NCBI GenBank assembly: GCA_029861955.1
Contig: JAOTYK010000033.1
Span: forward strand, 1 to 35,395
DNA from: Acidobacteriota bacterium
GTDB lineage: Bacteria > Acidobacteriota > Polarisedimenticolia > Polarisedimenticolales > Polarisedimenticolaceae
Reading direction: 5' to 3'
Length of the DNA stretch: 35,395 bases
Shown here: piece by piece, positions 8,662 to 17,125 of the stretch
Numbering within the stretch: the stretch's first letter is position 1
Layout of the letters: each line of letters starts with the position of its first letter
The notes under the pieces: model-generated
What the model was told of the DNA's origin: nothing
Databases searched by the model: none
The model's input: the letters and a program-made list of their open reading frames with translations, nothing else
Position numbers and translations under genes: made by a program

Positions 8662-11220
8662 ATGGGTATCTCACTCGTCATCGTTGAGTCACCGGCTAAG
8701 GCCAAGACTATCAACAAGTTCCTGGGCAAGGGCTTCATCGTCCGTGCCTCGATGGGGCACGTTCGCGACCTTCCCAAGCGAGAGCTGGGCGTCGACGAAG
8801 AGACCTTCGAGCCGACTTACACGGCGCTCCCCGACAAGAAAAAGACCCTGGTAGACCTGAGAAAGGAAGCCCGCAAGGCGTCGGCGATCTACCTCGCCGC
8901 TGACCCGGATCGCGAAGGCGAGGCGATCTGCTGGCACCTCCAGGCCGAGCTGGCCAAGTCGACCGACGCGAAGTTCCACCGGGTCCTTTTCAACGAGATC
9001 ACCAAACGGGCGATCCTGCAGGCGTTCGAGGAGCCCCTCGAAATCGATGTGGACAAGGTCGAGGCCCAGCAGGCCCGTCGCATCCTCGACCGACTCGTCG
9101 GATACAAGATCAGTCCGCTGCTGTGGGACAAGGTCCGCCGCGGCCTGTCTGCCGGTCGCGTGCAGAGTGTGGCACTTCGGATCATCTGCGAACGCGAACG
9201 GCAGATCCTGGCGTTCAAGTCGGACGAGTACTGGTCCCTGAACGCCGGACTGAGCGCCGACGCCCCGCCGCCCTTCCGCGCCAAACTCCTCATGAAGGAC
9301 GGCAAGAAGGTCGAGATCGACTCTCACAAGGGGATGGGAACGGTGCTCGGCGACCTGGGCTGGAACGTCCAGGAGGTCACCCCGGTCGAGGACGGCCCCA
9401 AGGATGCGGTCGAACTGAAGATCGAGCGGACGGCCGACAGCACGCCCTTCAAGGTGGTCTCGGTCCAGGCCCGCGAGAAGAAGAAGCATCCCCTACCCCC
9501 CTTCATCACATCGAAACTCCAACAAGATGCGTCCCGCCGTCTGGGCTTCCCGGTCCAGAAAGCGATGCGCGTGGCGCAGGGGCTCTACGAGGGTCGAGAG
9601 ATCGGCGACCGCGGGACGGTCGGCCTGATCACCTACATGCGAACCGACTCGACGCGAGTCTCCGACGAGGCGATCGCCGACGTCCGTGAGTTCATCCACA
9701 AGCAGTACGGCAAAGAGGCCGCTCCGGAAAAACCCCGGGCCTACAAGGTCGCAAAGCAAGCCCAGGAAGCGCACGAGGCGATCCGCCCGACGTCGATGGA
9801 GCTGACACCCGATGTGGTCAAACCGTTTGTCGGTCGCGACGAGTGGCGCCTCTACACCCTGATCTGGAACCGATTCGTCGCCTCGCAGATGGAGTCCGCC
9901 GTCTTCGATGTCACCCGCGCCGATATCGAGGCAGGGTCCTACACGTTCCGCGCCAACGGTCAGGTCCTCAAGTCTTCGGGATTCCTCGCGGTCTACTCCG
10001 AGGCCAAGGGCGAAGACGAGAAGAAGAAAGAAAAGGAAGACGGCGAGGGAGACGAGTCCACCGACCGTCGCCTGCCGGCCCTCGTCGAGGGACAGGAGCT
10101 GGATCTGGCGGAGTTGCTACCCAAACAGCACTTCACCCAGCCCCCGCCGCGCTTCTCCGAAGCGACCCTGGTCAAGGAGCTCGAAGAGAACGGGATCGGT
10201 CGTCCTTCGACCTACGCCCAGATCCTCAGCACGATCATGGATCGGAGCTACGTGGACAAGGATGGCCGCCGATTCCGTCCGACCGAACTCGGGCTGCTCG
10301 TGAACGACCTGATGGTTCACTCGTTCGGTCAGTTGATCGATGTCGGTTACACGGCCCGGATGGAAGAAGAGCTGGATCGCATCGAGGAGGGCGACCTCAA
10401 CTGGATCGAGGCGCTGAAGGAGTTTTCCGTCAGCTTCGAGAAGGACCTCGAGACGGCCCGCGTTGAGATGCGGAACGTCAAGGCCGAGGCGATCCCGACC
10501 GATCACAAGTGCGACAAATGTGGTGAAATGATGGTGATGAAGTGGGGCCGATTCGGTCACTTCCTCGCCTGCTCCGCGTATCCCGAGTGCAAGAACACGA
10601 GAGACCTGGGCGACTCAACCGACGCCGGTGCCGACGATCGTGCATCGATGCCGGCCGCCGCCAAGGCGGCCCGGGCACTTCAAGAACCTAATCCCATCGA
10701 GACCGAAGCGGAACCCTGCGAGAACTGCGGTCAGGCGATGGTGTTGCGACGTGGACGCTTCGGACAGTTCCTCGCGTGCTCCGGTTATCCCGACTGCAAG
10801 ACCACCCGCAAGATCATGGTCGGCAAGGACGGCAAGGCCGAGGCCAAGGCCGATGTGCTTCTGGACGAATCCTGCCCACGATGTGACGCCAAGTTGGCGG
10901 TCAAACAGGGACGGTTCGGCGAATTCACCGCCTGTTCGACCTACCCCAAGTGTCGCTACGTGAAGATGAAAGAGACCGACATCGACTGCCCGGAGTGTGG
11001 CAAGGCGAAGGTTGTCGAGCGTCGTAGCAAGCGTGGCAAGTTGTTCTACGGCTGTGGCGCATACCCCGATTGCAGCTTCGTGACGTGGAAAAAGCCGATC
11101 GACAAGGCGTGCCCTGATTGTGAGAGCCCGTTCCTCGTCGAGAAAATCACGAAGAAACATGGCCGGCAGCTGATGTGTGACGCGGAGAACTGCGACTACA
11201 TCGAAACGACCGAGGCGTGA
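8662..11220 (+). CDS. topA: DNA topoisomerase I (type IA)
   Basis: Relaxes negatively supercoiled DNA by a transient break in one strand. The 852 residues include the TOPRIM domain (E9 in VESPAKA; D81xD83xE85 in AADPDREGEA), the active-site motif ITYMRTDS with nucleophile Y325 (E. coli Y319), and the rest of the toroidal core. An acidic/basic linker (about 450-470) interrupts the core. From residue 617 to the end there are five zinc-ribbon repeats, each with four cysteines and three of them with a GRFGxFxAC pattern. The last is more divergent. The start 3 bp after dprA and the GTGA overlap with the next gene indicate one transcript. Confidence 0.98.
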   Translation: MGISLVIVESPAKAKTINKFLGKGFIVRASMGHVRDLPKRELGVDEETFEPTYTALPDKKKTLVDLRKEARKASAIYLAADPDREGEAICWHLQAELAKSTDAKFHRVLFNEITKRAILQAFEEPLEIDVDKVEAQQARRILDRLVGYKISPLLWDKVRRGLSAGRVQSVALRIICERERQILAFKSDEYWSLNAGLSADAPPPFRAKLLMKDGKKVEIDSHKGMGTVLGDLGWNVQEVTPVEDGPKDAVELKIERTADSTPFKVVSVQAREKKKHPLPPFITSKLQQDASRRLGFPVQKAMRVAQGLYEGREIGDRGTVGLITYMRTDSTRVSDEAIADVREFIHKQYGKEAAPEKPRAYKVAKQAQEAHEAIRPTSMELTPDVVKPFVGRDEWRLYTLIWNRFVASQMESAVFDVTRADIEAGSYTFRANGQVLKSSGFLAVYSEAKGEDEKKKEKEDGEGDESTDRRLPALVEGQELDLAELLPKQHFTQPPPRFSEATLVKELEENGIGRPSTYAQILSTIMDRSYVDKDGRRFRPTELGLLVNDLMVHSFGQLIDVGYTARMEEELDRIEEGDLNWIEALKEFSVSFEKDLETARVEMRNVKAEAIPTDHKCDKCGEMMVMKWGRFGHFLACSAYPECKNTRDLGDSTDAGADDRASMPAAAKAARALQEPNPIETEAEPCENCGQAMVLRRGRFGQFLACSGYPDCKTTRKIMVGKDGKAEAKADVLLDESCPRCDAKLAVKQGRFGEFTACSTYPKCRYVKMKETDIDCPECGKAKVVERRSKRGKLFYGCGAYPDCSFVTWKKPIDKACPDCESPFLVEKITKKHGRQLMCDAENCDYIETTEA

Positions 11221-11531
11221 AGCCGACACGTATTACCCCCTTCCCCAATGGTGAGATCGGAATCGTCTGGGACGACGATCACGAGACCTACCTATCGAAC
11301 CACCGACTACGCTGCGCGTGCCCCTGCGCTGTCTGCGTGGACGAGATGAGCGGGAGGAAGATCCTCGACGACTCGCGGGTGGCCGCGGATATCGCCGCGA
11401 TGGCCATCCACGCCGTCGGCCAGTACGGGATCGGAATCCGTTGGAGTGACGGCCACGATACCGGGATCTACACCTATCGTACGCTTCGCGAGATGTGTGA
11501 GTGTGAGGCCTGTCGCGGGGAGGGCGGCTAG
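11217..11531 (+). CDS. DUF971 (GBBH-like N-terminal domain) protein
   Basis: A small protein of 104 residues with the DUF971 signature: an HxxYLSNHxLR-type segment, then a cysteine cluster (CACPCAVC, about residues 33-40) and a C-terminal CECEAC cluster. The fold corresponds to the N-terminal domain of gamma-butyrobetaine hydroxylase, and stand-alone members are often found with iron-sulfur cluster assembly genes such as ParA/Mrp ATPases. The cysteines could bind a metal, though the function is unproven. It starts with GTG overlapping the topA stop (GTGA), so it is coupled to topA, and its stop overlaps the convergent UPF0158 gene by 4 bp (CTAG). Confidence 0.85.
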   Translation: MKPTRITPFPNGEIGIVWDDDHETYLSNHRLRCACPCAVCVDEMSGRKILDDSRVAADIAAMAIHAVGQYGIGIRWSDGHDTGIYTYRTLREMCECEACRGEGG

Positions 11532-12013
11532 GTCGACCGCCAGGGCGGCGGCTCGATGGGCGTCACGCCCTTCTTCACAAGCCAGCGTTCGATCGCATCG
11601 CGACCACGCTCGGCACGGAACAGGAACCAGGCGTCCCGCGTCTCGGTATGTTCGTTGAGGACTCGCTTCAATTCCGCCGGCGCGTCGTCGGCCTCCAGGG
11701 CCTCTTTCAATAACTTCCGGTCGCCGGCATCGGCATCCTCGGCTTCGTTGATGAATCGGATCATCCACCGCAGCTTCGTGTCGACGGCCAGGCAGTGGAT
11801 TCGCGGACGCAGCGTCGAGTCGTCGAGCGGCTTGGAGAACACGGCATGCGCATCGAAGTGGGCGTCATCCTGATCGGATTCGCTGTCCTCGCCTTCGCCT
11901 TCCAGAGTGACGTAACCGGTCACCAGGTCAAGACAATAGACGAGTTCTTCGTTCTGATTATTGAAGGCGATCTCGAGTTCGCCCCAATCGACCTTGATGG
12001 GTTTGTGTTTCAT
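11528..12013 (-). CDS. UPF0158 family protein
   Basis: A 161-residue cytoplasmic protein, no signal peptide or membrane helix. The opening KVDWGELEIAFNN, the YCLDLVTGYV strand and the tail with WFLFRAERGRDAIERWL match my recollection of the uncharacterised UPF0158 family. The ATG at 12013 is preferred because family members begin with this motif. An in-frame TTG at 12076 would add 21 residues but lacks a Shine-Dalgarno site. The leader right before the start can form alternative small hairpins (see findings). No function is known that I can assign. Confidence 0.75.
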   Translation of the reverse strand: MKHKPIKVDWGELEIAFNNQNEELVYCLDLVTGYVTLEGEGEDSESDQDDAHFDAHAVFSKPLDDSTLRPRIHCLAVDTKLRWMIRFINEAEDADAGDRKLLKEALEADDAPAELKRVLNEHTETRDAWFLFRAERGRDAIERWLVKKGVTPIEPPPWRST

Positions 12014-12162
12014 CGCTCTATTGAAGTCCACATGGTCCCGGTGGACCCAAATGAATTCTGCGTCCGACGGGGCCAAAAAAGCAAGCGAGAGTTGATCAGA
12101 AGCGTCGAGATCCTTGCTCCAGCCCCATGCCGGTGACAGAATCGCGGCCGGAGGGTCTTCCC

Positions 12163-12843
12163 ATGGCCGGATTCGACGATATGTACCAGGAGGGTGGCGC
12201 CGTCACCTGGCAGGCCGGCAAGGAGGACGTGGTTCGCCAGGTCGTCGAACTCCTGATGGGCCTGGACAAGGCGTCGAGGGTTCTCTACTTCGGGTGTGGC
12301 ACCGGCTGGACCTCCGAGATCCTCACGGCCAGCGGAGCCCGCTATCTGGGGATCGACCCATCCGCCGAGGGCCTCGCGGTCGCTCAACGACGTCACGGCA
12401 ACGATTCACGGATCCGCTTCCATCAGCTCCGGATGGACGAGGCATTGACCGATGCACTGCGGGGGGCGACGTTCACGCATATCTTCGCCCTCGACGCGCT
12501 CTACTTCGTGCCCGATGTCGAGGGGACGTTGCGCGCGCTCCACGGCGCATTGGAACCCGGCGGCACGCTGACCACGATCTCGCACCTCTATCGTGAGAGC
12601 CGCGTAGCCGACAGCCTGATCGACGCCATCACACACGACTACGAGTACCCGCAGTTCCTCTCCGGCGTGCAGTGGAATACGCTCCTCGGACGGAATGGCT
12701 ACAACGACATCCGTCGTTATCGCTTCTACGATCACCGTCCGTTCGATCCGGCGAAGTTTCTCGGTCATCCGCCGGAGACTATTCGTCTGGCCCGTCAACT
12801 CTACGAGCGCGAAGGCGCCCTGGTCATCACGGCAAGTCGTTGA
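12163..12843 (+). CDS. class I SAM-dependent methyltransferase
   Basis: A 226-residue cytoplasmic enzyme predicted to move a methyl group from S-adenosylmethionine. Motif I is LYFGCGTG (residues 41-48), followed by an acidic strand end in LGIDPS and motif IV-like FALDALYFV, as in Rossmann-fold methyltransferases acting on small molecules (UbiE/COQ5-like group). The ATG at 12163 has GGAGGG seven bases upstream and is preferred over an in-frame ATG at 12127. It is divergent from the UPF0158 gene, and its 3' end overlaps convergent alr by 17 bp. The substrate cannot be inferred. Confidence 0.85.
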   Translation: MAGFDDMYQEGGAVTWQAGKEDVVRQVVELLMGLDKASRVLYFGCGTGWTSEILTASGARYLGIDPSAEGLAVAQRRHGNDSRIRFHQLRMDEALTDALRGATFTHIFALDALYFVPDVEGTLRALHGALEPGGTLTTISHLYRESRVADSLIDAITHDYEYPQFLSGVQWNTLLGRNGYNDIRRYRFYDHRPFDPAKFLGHPPETIRLARQLYEREGALVITASR

Positions 12844-13972
12844 CGACGACACGCGGAAGCGAACTGTGAATTCCGGTCAAGAATTCGTAGGGAATCGTCC
12901 CACTCCACTCGGATAGCTGCTCGACCGTAATCCGATCGTCCCCCTGACGACCGAGCAGGACGACCTCATCATCGGTCGATAGAGCGGGGATATCACTGAC
13001 ATCGACCATCGACATGTTCATGCAGATGCGGCCACGTAACGGCGCCCGGCGCCCGGCGATGAGCACATGAGCCACGCCGGAGAGCGACCGACGGTACCCC
13101 TCGTGGTAGCCGATGGGCAGCACGGCGATGCGGGATGCCCGCGTCGTTCGATAGGTACAGCCGTAGCCGACGAACTCGCCCTCCGGCACATCACGGATCT
13201 GAGCGATGCGCGTCTTCCAACTCATGACCGGGTGGAGCTCGATCTCCGTCTCGAACAGCTCTCGACAGGAAACCAGCGTCTCGCGGGACGGCCAGACGCC
13301 GTACATGCCGATGCCCACACGGGCGAGTTCCAGATGGGTACTCTCCAGGAGGAGCGCGGCGGCGCTGCAAGCGGTGTGACGAATGGGCGCGGCGAGGTCC
13401 GCGTCTCTCAGCTGAGCATCGATGGACCGGTAGGTCTCCAACTGTCGCAGAGCGTAACCGTGATCGGTCGTGTCCTCGATGTTGGCAAAGTGTGACGAGA
13501 GGCCTTCGAGGCGAACACCCTGTAGGTCTCGTATCCGCGTGGCGATCGCGACGACTTCTGAGGCCGGGATCCCCTGTCGATGGGTCCCGGTCTCCACTTT
13601 TAGATGGATCGGAACCGTCTGACCGTCGGCGGCTGCGACCTCCGCCAACCGCTCGATCGGTGCTAGGTCATAGAGCACGGGCCGCAGGTCGTTTCGGACC
13701 AGATCCCGGAGCCGGTCTCCGGGCGTGTACCCCATCACGAGGATCGGAACCTGGTGGCCCTCGGCCCGCAGGGCCAGACCCTCGTCGACGTGATTGACGC
13801 AAAGCCAATCGGCCCCGAACCGCGTCGCCAGCGCCGCCACCGGAGCGGCACCGTGCCCGTAAGCGTTGGATTTCACGACGGCCCCGAGCAAGGGTCCGCT
13901 GCCCAGCCGCTCGCGAAAAACACCGAGATTGTGTCGTAAAGCGGCGGCGTCGATCTCTACCCAGTTCAGCAT
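12827..13972 (-). CDS. alr: alanine racemase
   Basis: PLP-dependent racemase making D-alanine for peptidoglycan, 381 residues, the usual length. The cofactor lysine is K34 in VVKSNAYGHG and the second catalytic base is Y270 in VGYGCTY, matching Lys39 and Tyr265 of the Geobacillus enzyme. The C-terminal domain carries the GRICMNMSMVDVS motif. An AGGA Shine-Dalgarno site sits just before the ATG. It is transcribed alone, divergent from the DUF4097 gene. Confidence 0.97.
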   Translation of the reverse strand: MLNWVEIDAAALRHNLGVFRERLGSGPLLGAVVKSNAYGHGAAPVAALATRFGADWLCVNHVDEGLALRAEGHQVPILVMGYTPGDRLRDLVRNDLRPVLYDLAPIERLAEVAAADGQTVPIHLKVETGTHRQGIPASEVVAIATRIRDLQGVRLEGLSSHFANIEDTTDHGYALRQLETYRSIDAQLRDADLAAPIRHTACSAAALLLESTHLELARVGIGMYGVWPSRETLVSCRELFETEIELHPVMSWKTRIAQIRDVPEGEFVGYGCTYRTTRASRIAVLPIGYHEGYRRSLSGVAHVLIAGRRAPLRGRICMNMSMVDVSDIPALSTDDEVVLLGRQGDDRITVEQLSEWSGTIPYEFLTGIHSSLPRVVVNDLP

Positions 13973-14081
13973 TCCTGGATTATGCCCGACCCGAGGACGA
14001 TCTGAAAAAATGATGCAACCAACGATCGATGGCGGGCGTTAGTAAGGTGGGTGGCCCCGTGTCGGGCCGAGAGGAGCCATG

Positions 14082-15176
14082 ATGCCGAAGTTCTCAAGAA
14101 TCGTATCCGTCCTGACTTTCGCTACCGTCGCCTGCCTGTTGGCCTGCACGATAGCCGCAGCCGACTACAGCGAGTCCTTTTCGTTCTCCGGAGATCGCTT
14201 GACCGTGGCCAACCTCATCGGAGGCGTGGTGGTCAAGGGTGGTGGCGATACGTTCGAGGTGAAGGTCCGTGTTCGAGGCTCCGATGCCAGCACGGGAATC
14301 GTCACGTTCGATGAGGAATCCGACGCTCTGTCGATCGTCTTCCCTACCGACAAACACAAACGCTACGTCTACCCCGAGATGGAGAGCAATCGCACGTCGA
14401 TGTCCTTCAATACGAGTTCCGACCGGGGCATCCTCAGCTCGCTGATCAGTGCGATCTCGGGAAGCGACAAGATCCAGGTCAGCCGCTCGGGTTCCGGCCT
14501 GCAGGTCTGGGCCGATCTCGAGATCACCGTACCCGAGGGTCGATCCCTCGTGATCGAAAACGGGGTTGGCTCCATCGCGGCCAACAACGTGACCGGCGAC
14601 CTCATTCTCGACGGCAGCTCCGGAAGCGTCACGGCGATCGCCATCGATGGCGACCTGGGCGTCGATACCGGCAGCGGTGACGTTCTCGTGGAGAAGATCC
14701 ACGGCAAACTATCGGTCGACACCGGGAGCGGGGATGTCGAGGGGTTCGACCTTCGCGTCTCTCGGGTACTCGTCGATACCGGAAGTGGCGATGTCCAACT
14801 CAATCAGGTCGAGACCGATGCGTTGGATATCGATACCGGGAGCGGCGACGTGATCGCGCTCGACGTGGTCGCGGAGAACGCCAGCATCGACACCGGCAGC
14901 GGCGACGTGAAACTCAGTCTCGTCGAAATGGGCGATGGCAAGTTCGTGGTCGACACCGGTAGTGGACGAATCGCCCTCCTCGTGCCGGATAACATGTCGG
15001 CCACCGTGAATGCCGATACCGGCTCCGGCGGTATCGACTACAACCTCACCGGCGACGTCGACGTACGGCACAAGGAGCGCAACGAGTTGCGCCTCGTAGT
15101 CGGCGGCGGATCGGCGCGGGTTGATCTGGATACCGGTAGCGGCGGCATCTCGTTGCGAAACATCAGCGGCTCCTGA
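14082..15176 (+). CDS. secreted DUF4097-type beta-solenoid protein with eight DTGSG repeats
   Basis: An exported protein of about 364 residues. A signal peptide (about residues 1-27, ending near IAAA) is followed by a beta-rich region and, from about residue 160, a ladder of short strands with eight copies of DTGSG at 14664, 14718, 14775, 14832, 14889, 14952, 15015 and 15129. This pattern is typical of DUF4097 adhesin-like proteins, thought to form a right-handed beta-helix. The DTGSG turns could bind calcium or pack as glycine turns, but that is inference. Two ATGs are adjacent (14079 and 14082); the second has better spacing from GAGGAG (14071-14076). No anchor or sortase signal is present. 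Function in the envelope is unknown. Confidence 0.8.
   Translation: MPKFSRIVSVLTFATVACLLACTIAAADYSESFSFSGDRLTVANLIGGVVVKGGGDTFEVKVRVRGSDASTGIVTFDEESDALSIVFPTDKHKRYVYPEMESNRTSMSFNTSSDRGILSSLISAISGSDKIQVSRSGSGLQVWADLEITVPEGRSLVIENGVGSIAANNVTGDLILDGSSGSVTAIAIDGDLGVDTGSGDVLVEKIHGKLSVDTGSGDVEGFDLRVSRVLVDTGSGDVQLNQVETDALDIDTGSGDVIALDVVAENASIDTGSGDVKLSLVEMGDGKFVVDTGSGRIALLVPDNMSATVNADTGSGGIDYNLTGDVDVRHKERNELRLVVGGGSARVDLDTGSGGISLRNISGS
14664..15143 (+). repeat. protein-coding repeat, eight DTGSG units at 18-21 codon spacing
   Basis: Starts of the eight units are 54, 57, 57, 57, 63, 63 and 114 bp apart, i.e. 18, 19, 19, 19, 21, 21 and 38 codons. The last gap is two 19-codon steps with one degenerate unit. 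The DNA of the units differs at wobble positions, so the repetition is kept at protein level rather than being a recent DNA duplication. Confidence 0.9.
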
Positions 15177-15186
15177 CCCGTTCGCG

Positions 15187-15224
15187 GCGCATCGGGTCGA
15201 TCCTGTAGGATGGACCCGATGCGC
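15187..15224 (+). promoter_or_regulatory. large inverted repeat over the rmlB ribosome site and start codon
   Basis: Left arm 15187-15203 and right arm 15208-15224 are complementary at 16 of 17 positions (single G:G mismatch, 15199 with 15212) around a 4-nt loop TGTA. In mRNA this hairpin would bury the TAGGA Shine-Dalgarno element (15206-15210) and the AUG at 15219. There is no U-tract after it, so a simple intrinsic terminator is unlikely. It could be a translational switch, or a dyad operator in DNA. Confidence 0.6.
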
Positions 15225-16259
15225 AACCTCCTCGTCACCGGCGCCGCCGGCTTCATCGGCTCCAATTTCGTGCGCGCCGCGCTCGGCGTCGCGGAGCGCG
15301 TGATTGCCCTCGACGCCCTGACCTACGCGGGCTGCCGCGAGAACCTCGAAGCGGCCGAGACCCTCACGTTCGTCGAGGGCGATATCGGCGATGGCGATCT
15401 GGTCGCCCGTTTGCTTCGGGAGCATCAGCCCGACGCCGTCGTCAACCTGGCGGCGGAGACCCATGTCGATCGCTCGATCGACTCTCCACGACCGTTCGTC
15501 GATACCAACGTCGTCGGAACGACGGTACTGCTCAACGAGGTGCGTCGATACCTGGCAAAACGTAAGTCCTCGGATCGCTTCAGGTTCCTCCACGTCTCCA
15601 CCGACGAGGTGTTCGGATCGCTCGGCGCGGAGGGTCTGTTCTCGGAGACGACTCCGTACGCCCCAAACTCGCCCTACGCGGCATCGAAGGCTGCGGCAGA
15701 CCACCTCGTTCGAGCGTTCCATCGAACCTACGACCTTCCGATCCTGATCACCAACTGCTCGAATAACTACGGGCCTTATCAGTTTCCGGAGAAGCTTATT
15801 CCGTTGATGATTCTCAACGCTCTGGATGGCCAGCCTCTCCCCATCTACGGGGACGGGAAGAACGTTCGCGATTGGTTATTTGTTGCGGACCACTGCGATG
15901 CGATCCTGACCGTCCTGGAGCGCGGTCGCGTCGGCGAGAGCTACAACATCGGTGGTGGAAACGAGCACACCAACGTGGAGATCGTCGATGCGATCTGCGA
16001 TCGACTCGAGGAACGGCTGCCGACGGCAACGAGCTACAAAGACCTCAAGACCTTCGTAGCCGATCGACCGGGGCACGATCGACGCTATGCGATCGATGCA
16101 AGGAAGATTCACGACGAGTTGGGGTGGAGCGCCCGGCACAAGTTTTCAGACGCCATCGCCAAGACCGTGGACTGGTATGTCGATCATCGAGATTGGTGTC
16201 GGACGATCCAGGAGCGCGCGCGTTACGGACGCGAGCGTCTCGGACGGAGGGACGGATGA
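15219..16259 (+). CDS. rmlB: dTDP-glucose 4,6-dehydratase
   Basis: Converts dTDP-glucose to dTDP-4-keto-6-deoxyglucose, the branch point to dTDP-rhamnose and other deoxysugars for O-antigen or exopolysaccharide. The 346-residue protein has the NAD motif GxxGxxG at 8-14, the catalytic T128-D129-E130 in STDEVFG, and Y153xxxK157, all as in the RmlB family of extended SDR enzymes. The ATG at 15219 is preferred over 15210 because TAGGA lies 8 nt upstream and the protein then begins MRNLLVTG like its relatives. It overlaps rmlA by 4 bp (ATGA). rmlC and rmlD are not in this window. Confidence 0.96.
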   Translation: MRNLLVTGAAGFIGSNFVRAALGVAERVIALDALTYAGCRENLEAAETLTFVEGDIGDGDLVARLLREHQPDAVVNLAAETHVDRSIDSPRPFVDTNVVGTTVLLNEVRRYLAKRKSSDRFRFLHVSTDEVFGSLGAEGLFSETTPYAPNSPYAASKAAADHLVRAFHRTYDLPILITNCSNNYGPYQFPEKLIPLMILNALDGQPLPIYGDGKNVRDWLFVADHCDAILTVLERGRVGESYNIGGGNEHTNVEIVDAICDRLEERLPTATSYKDLKTFVADRPGHDRRYAIDARKIHDELGWSARHKFSDAIAKTVDWYVDHRDWCRTIQERARYGRERLGRRDG

Positions 16260-17125
16260 AGGGCATCATCCTGGCCGGTGGCAGTGGATCCCGGCTCTAC
16301 CCGTTGACGATCGCGGTCAGCAAGCAGCTGATCCCGATCTACAACAAGCCGATGATCTACTACCCGCTCTCGACGCTGATGCTGGCGGGGATCCGCGAGA
16401 TTCTGATCATCTCCACGCCCGAAGACCGCGAAATATTCGAGCGCTTGCTCGGCGACGGGTCGCAACTCGGCCTCTCGCTTCATTACGCCGTGCAACCGCA
16501 TCCCGGCGGGCTGGCACAGGCGTTCCTGATCGGCCGCGACTTCATCGCGGACCAGCGTGTCGCGCTGGCGCTCGGCGACAACGTGTTCTTCGGACACGGG
16601 CTCCCGGATGTCCTGGCGCAAGCGTCGCAACGGACGACGGGAGCCACCGTATTTGCCTACCGGGTGCGGGACCCTACCCGCTATGGCGTCGTCAACCTGG
16701 ATGACGACGGTCGGGCGACCGCCATCGAAGAAAAGCCCGCGGCACCCACATCGAACTACGCAGTCACCGGCCTCTACTTCTACGACAACTCCGTCGTGAA
16801 GATCGCCGAGGGTCTCCGCCCCTCTCCGCGGGGCGAACTCGAGATCACCGACGTCAACCGTGCTTACCTCGAACGGAAACAGCTCCACGCCGAGGTTCTG
16901 GGGCGCGGCTACGCCTGGCTGGACACAGGCACCTATGCTTCGCTGATGCAGGCCTCCAACTACATTCAAGCACTGGAGGAGCGCCAGGGCCTGATGGTGG
17001 CGTGCGTCGAGGAGGTCGCATTCAATATGGGCTTCATCGACGAGGCGATGCTGCAGGAAGCGATTCGCCGCGCGGGCCGCAACCCCTACGCAGATTATCT
17101 GGAGAGAGTTCTGCGGGGAGACTAG
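16256..17125 (+). CDS. rmlA: glucose-1-phosphate thymidylyltransferase
   Basis: Makes dTDP-glucose from dTTP and glucose-1-phosphate, the step before RmlB. It has 289 residues, the normal family length. The nucleotide-binding loop is [11 protein letters not shown] (residues 8-18; the usual threonine is a serine), followed by [18 protein letters not shown] and [10 protein letters not shown] with the metal-binding aspartate, and later [20 protein letters not shown]. The start overlaps the rmlB stop by 4 bp; a longer upstream open frame lies wholly within rmlB and is discounted. The stop codon abuts the EamA start (TAGATG). Confidence 0.97.
   Translation: MKGIILAGGSGSRLYPLTIAVSKQLIPIYNKPMIYYPLSTLMLAGIREILIISTPEDREIFERLLGDGSQLGLSLHYAVQPHPGGLAQAFLIGRDFIADQRVALALGDNVFFGHGLPDVLAQASQRTTGATVFAYRVRDPTRYGVVNLDDDGRATAIEEKPAAPTSNYAVTGLYFYDNSVVKIAEGLRPSPRGELEITDVNRAYLERKQLHAEVLGRGYAWLDTGTYASLMQASNYIQALEERQGLMVACVEEVAFNMGFIDEAMLQEAIRRAGRNPYADYLERVLRGD

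Noticed and set aside
14664-15143. DTGSG repeats as pepsin-type aspartic protease active sites
   Set aside because: Eight copies at beta-helix pitch, without the hydrophobic psi-loop context or the second lobe of aspartic proteases.
14664-15143. Repeat region as a CRISPR array
   Set aside because: Units are in frame with the gene, vary at wobble positions, and have no uniform DNA repeats or cas genes.
15187-15224. Intrinsic terminator of the DUF4097 gene
   Set aside because: The stem is strong but no U-tract follows on either strand, and it overlaps the rmlB start codon.
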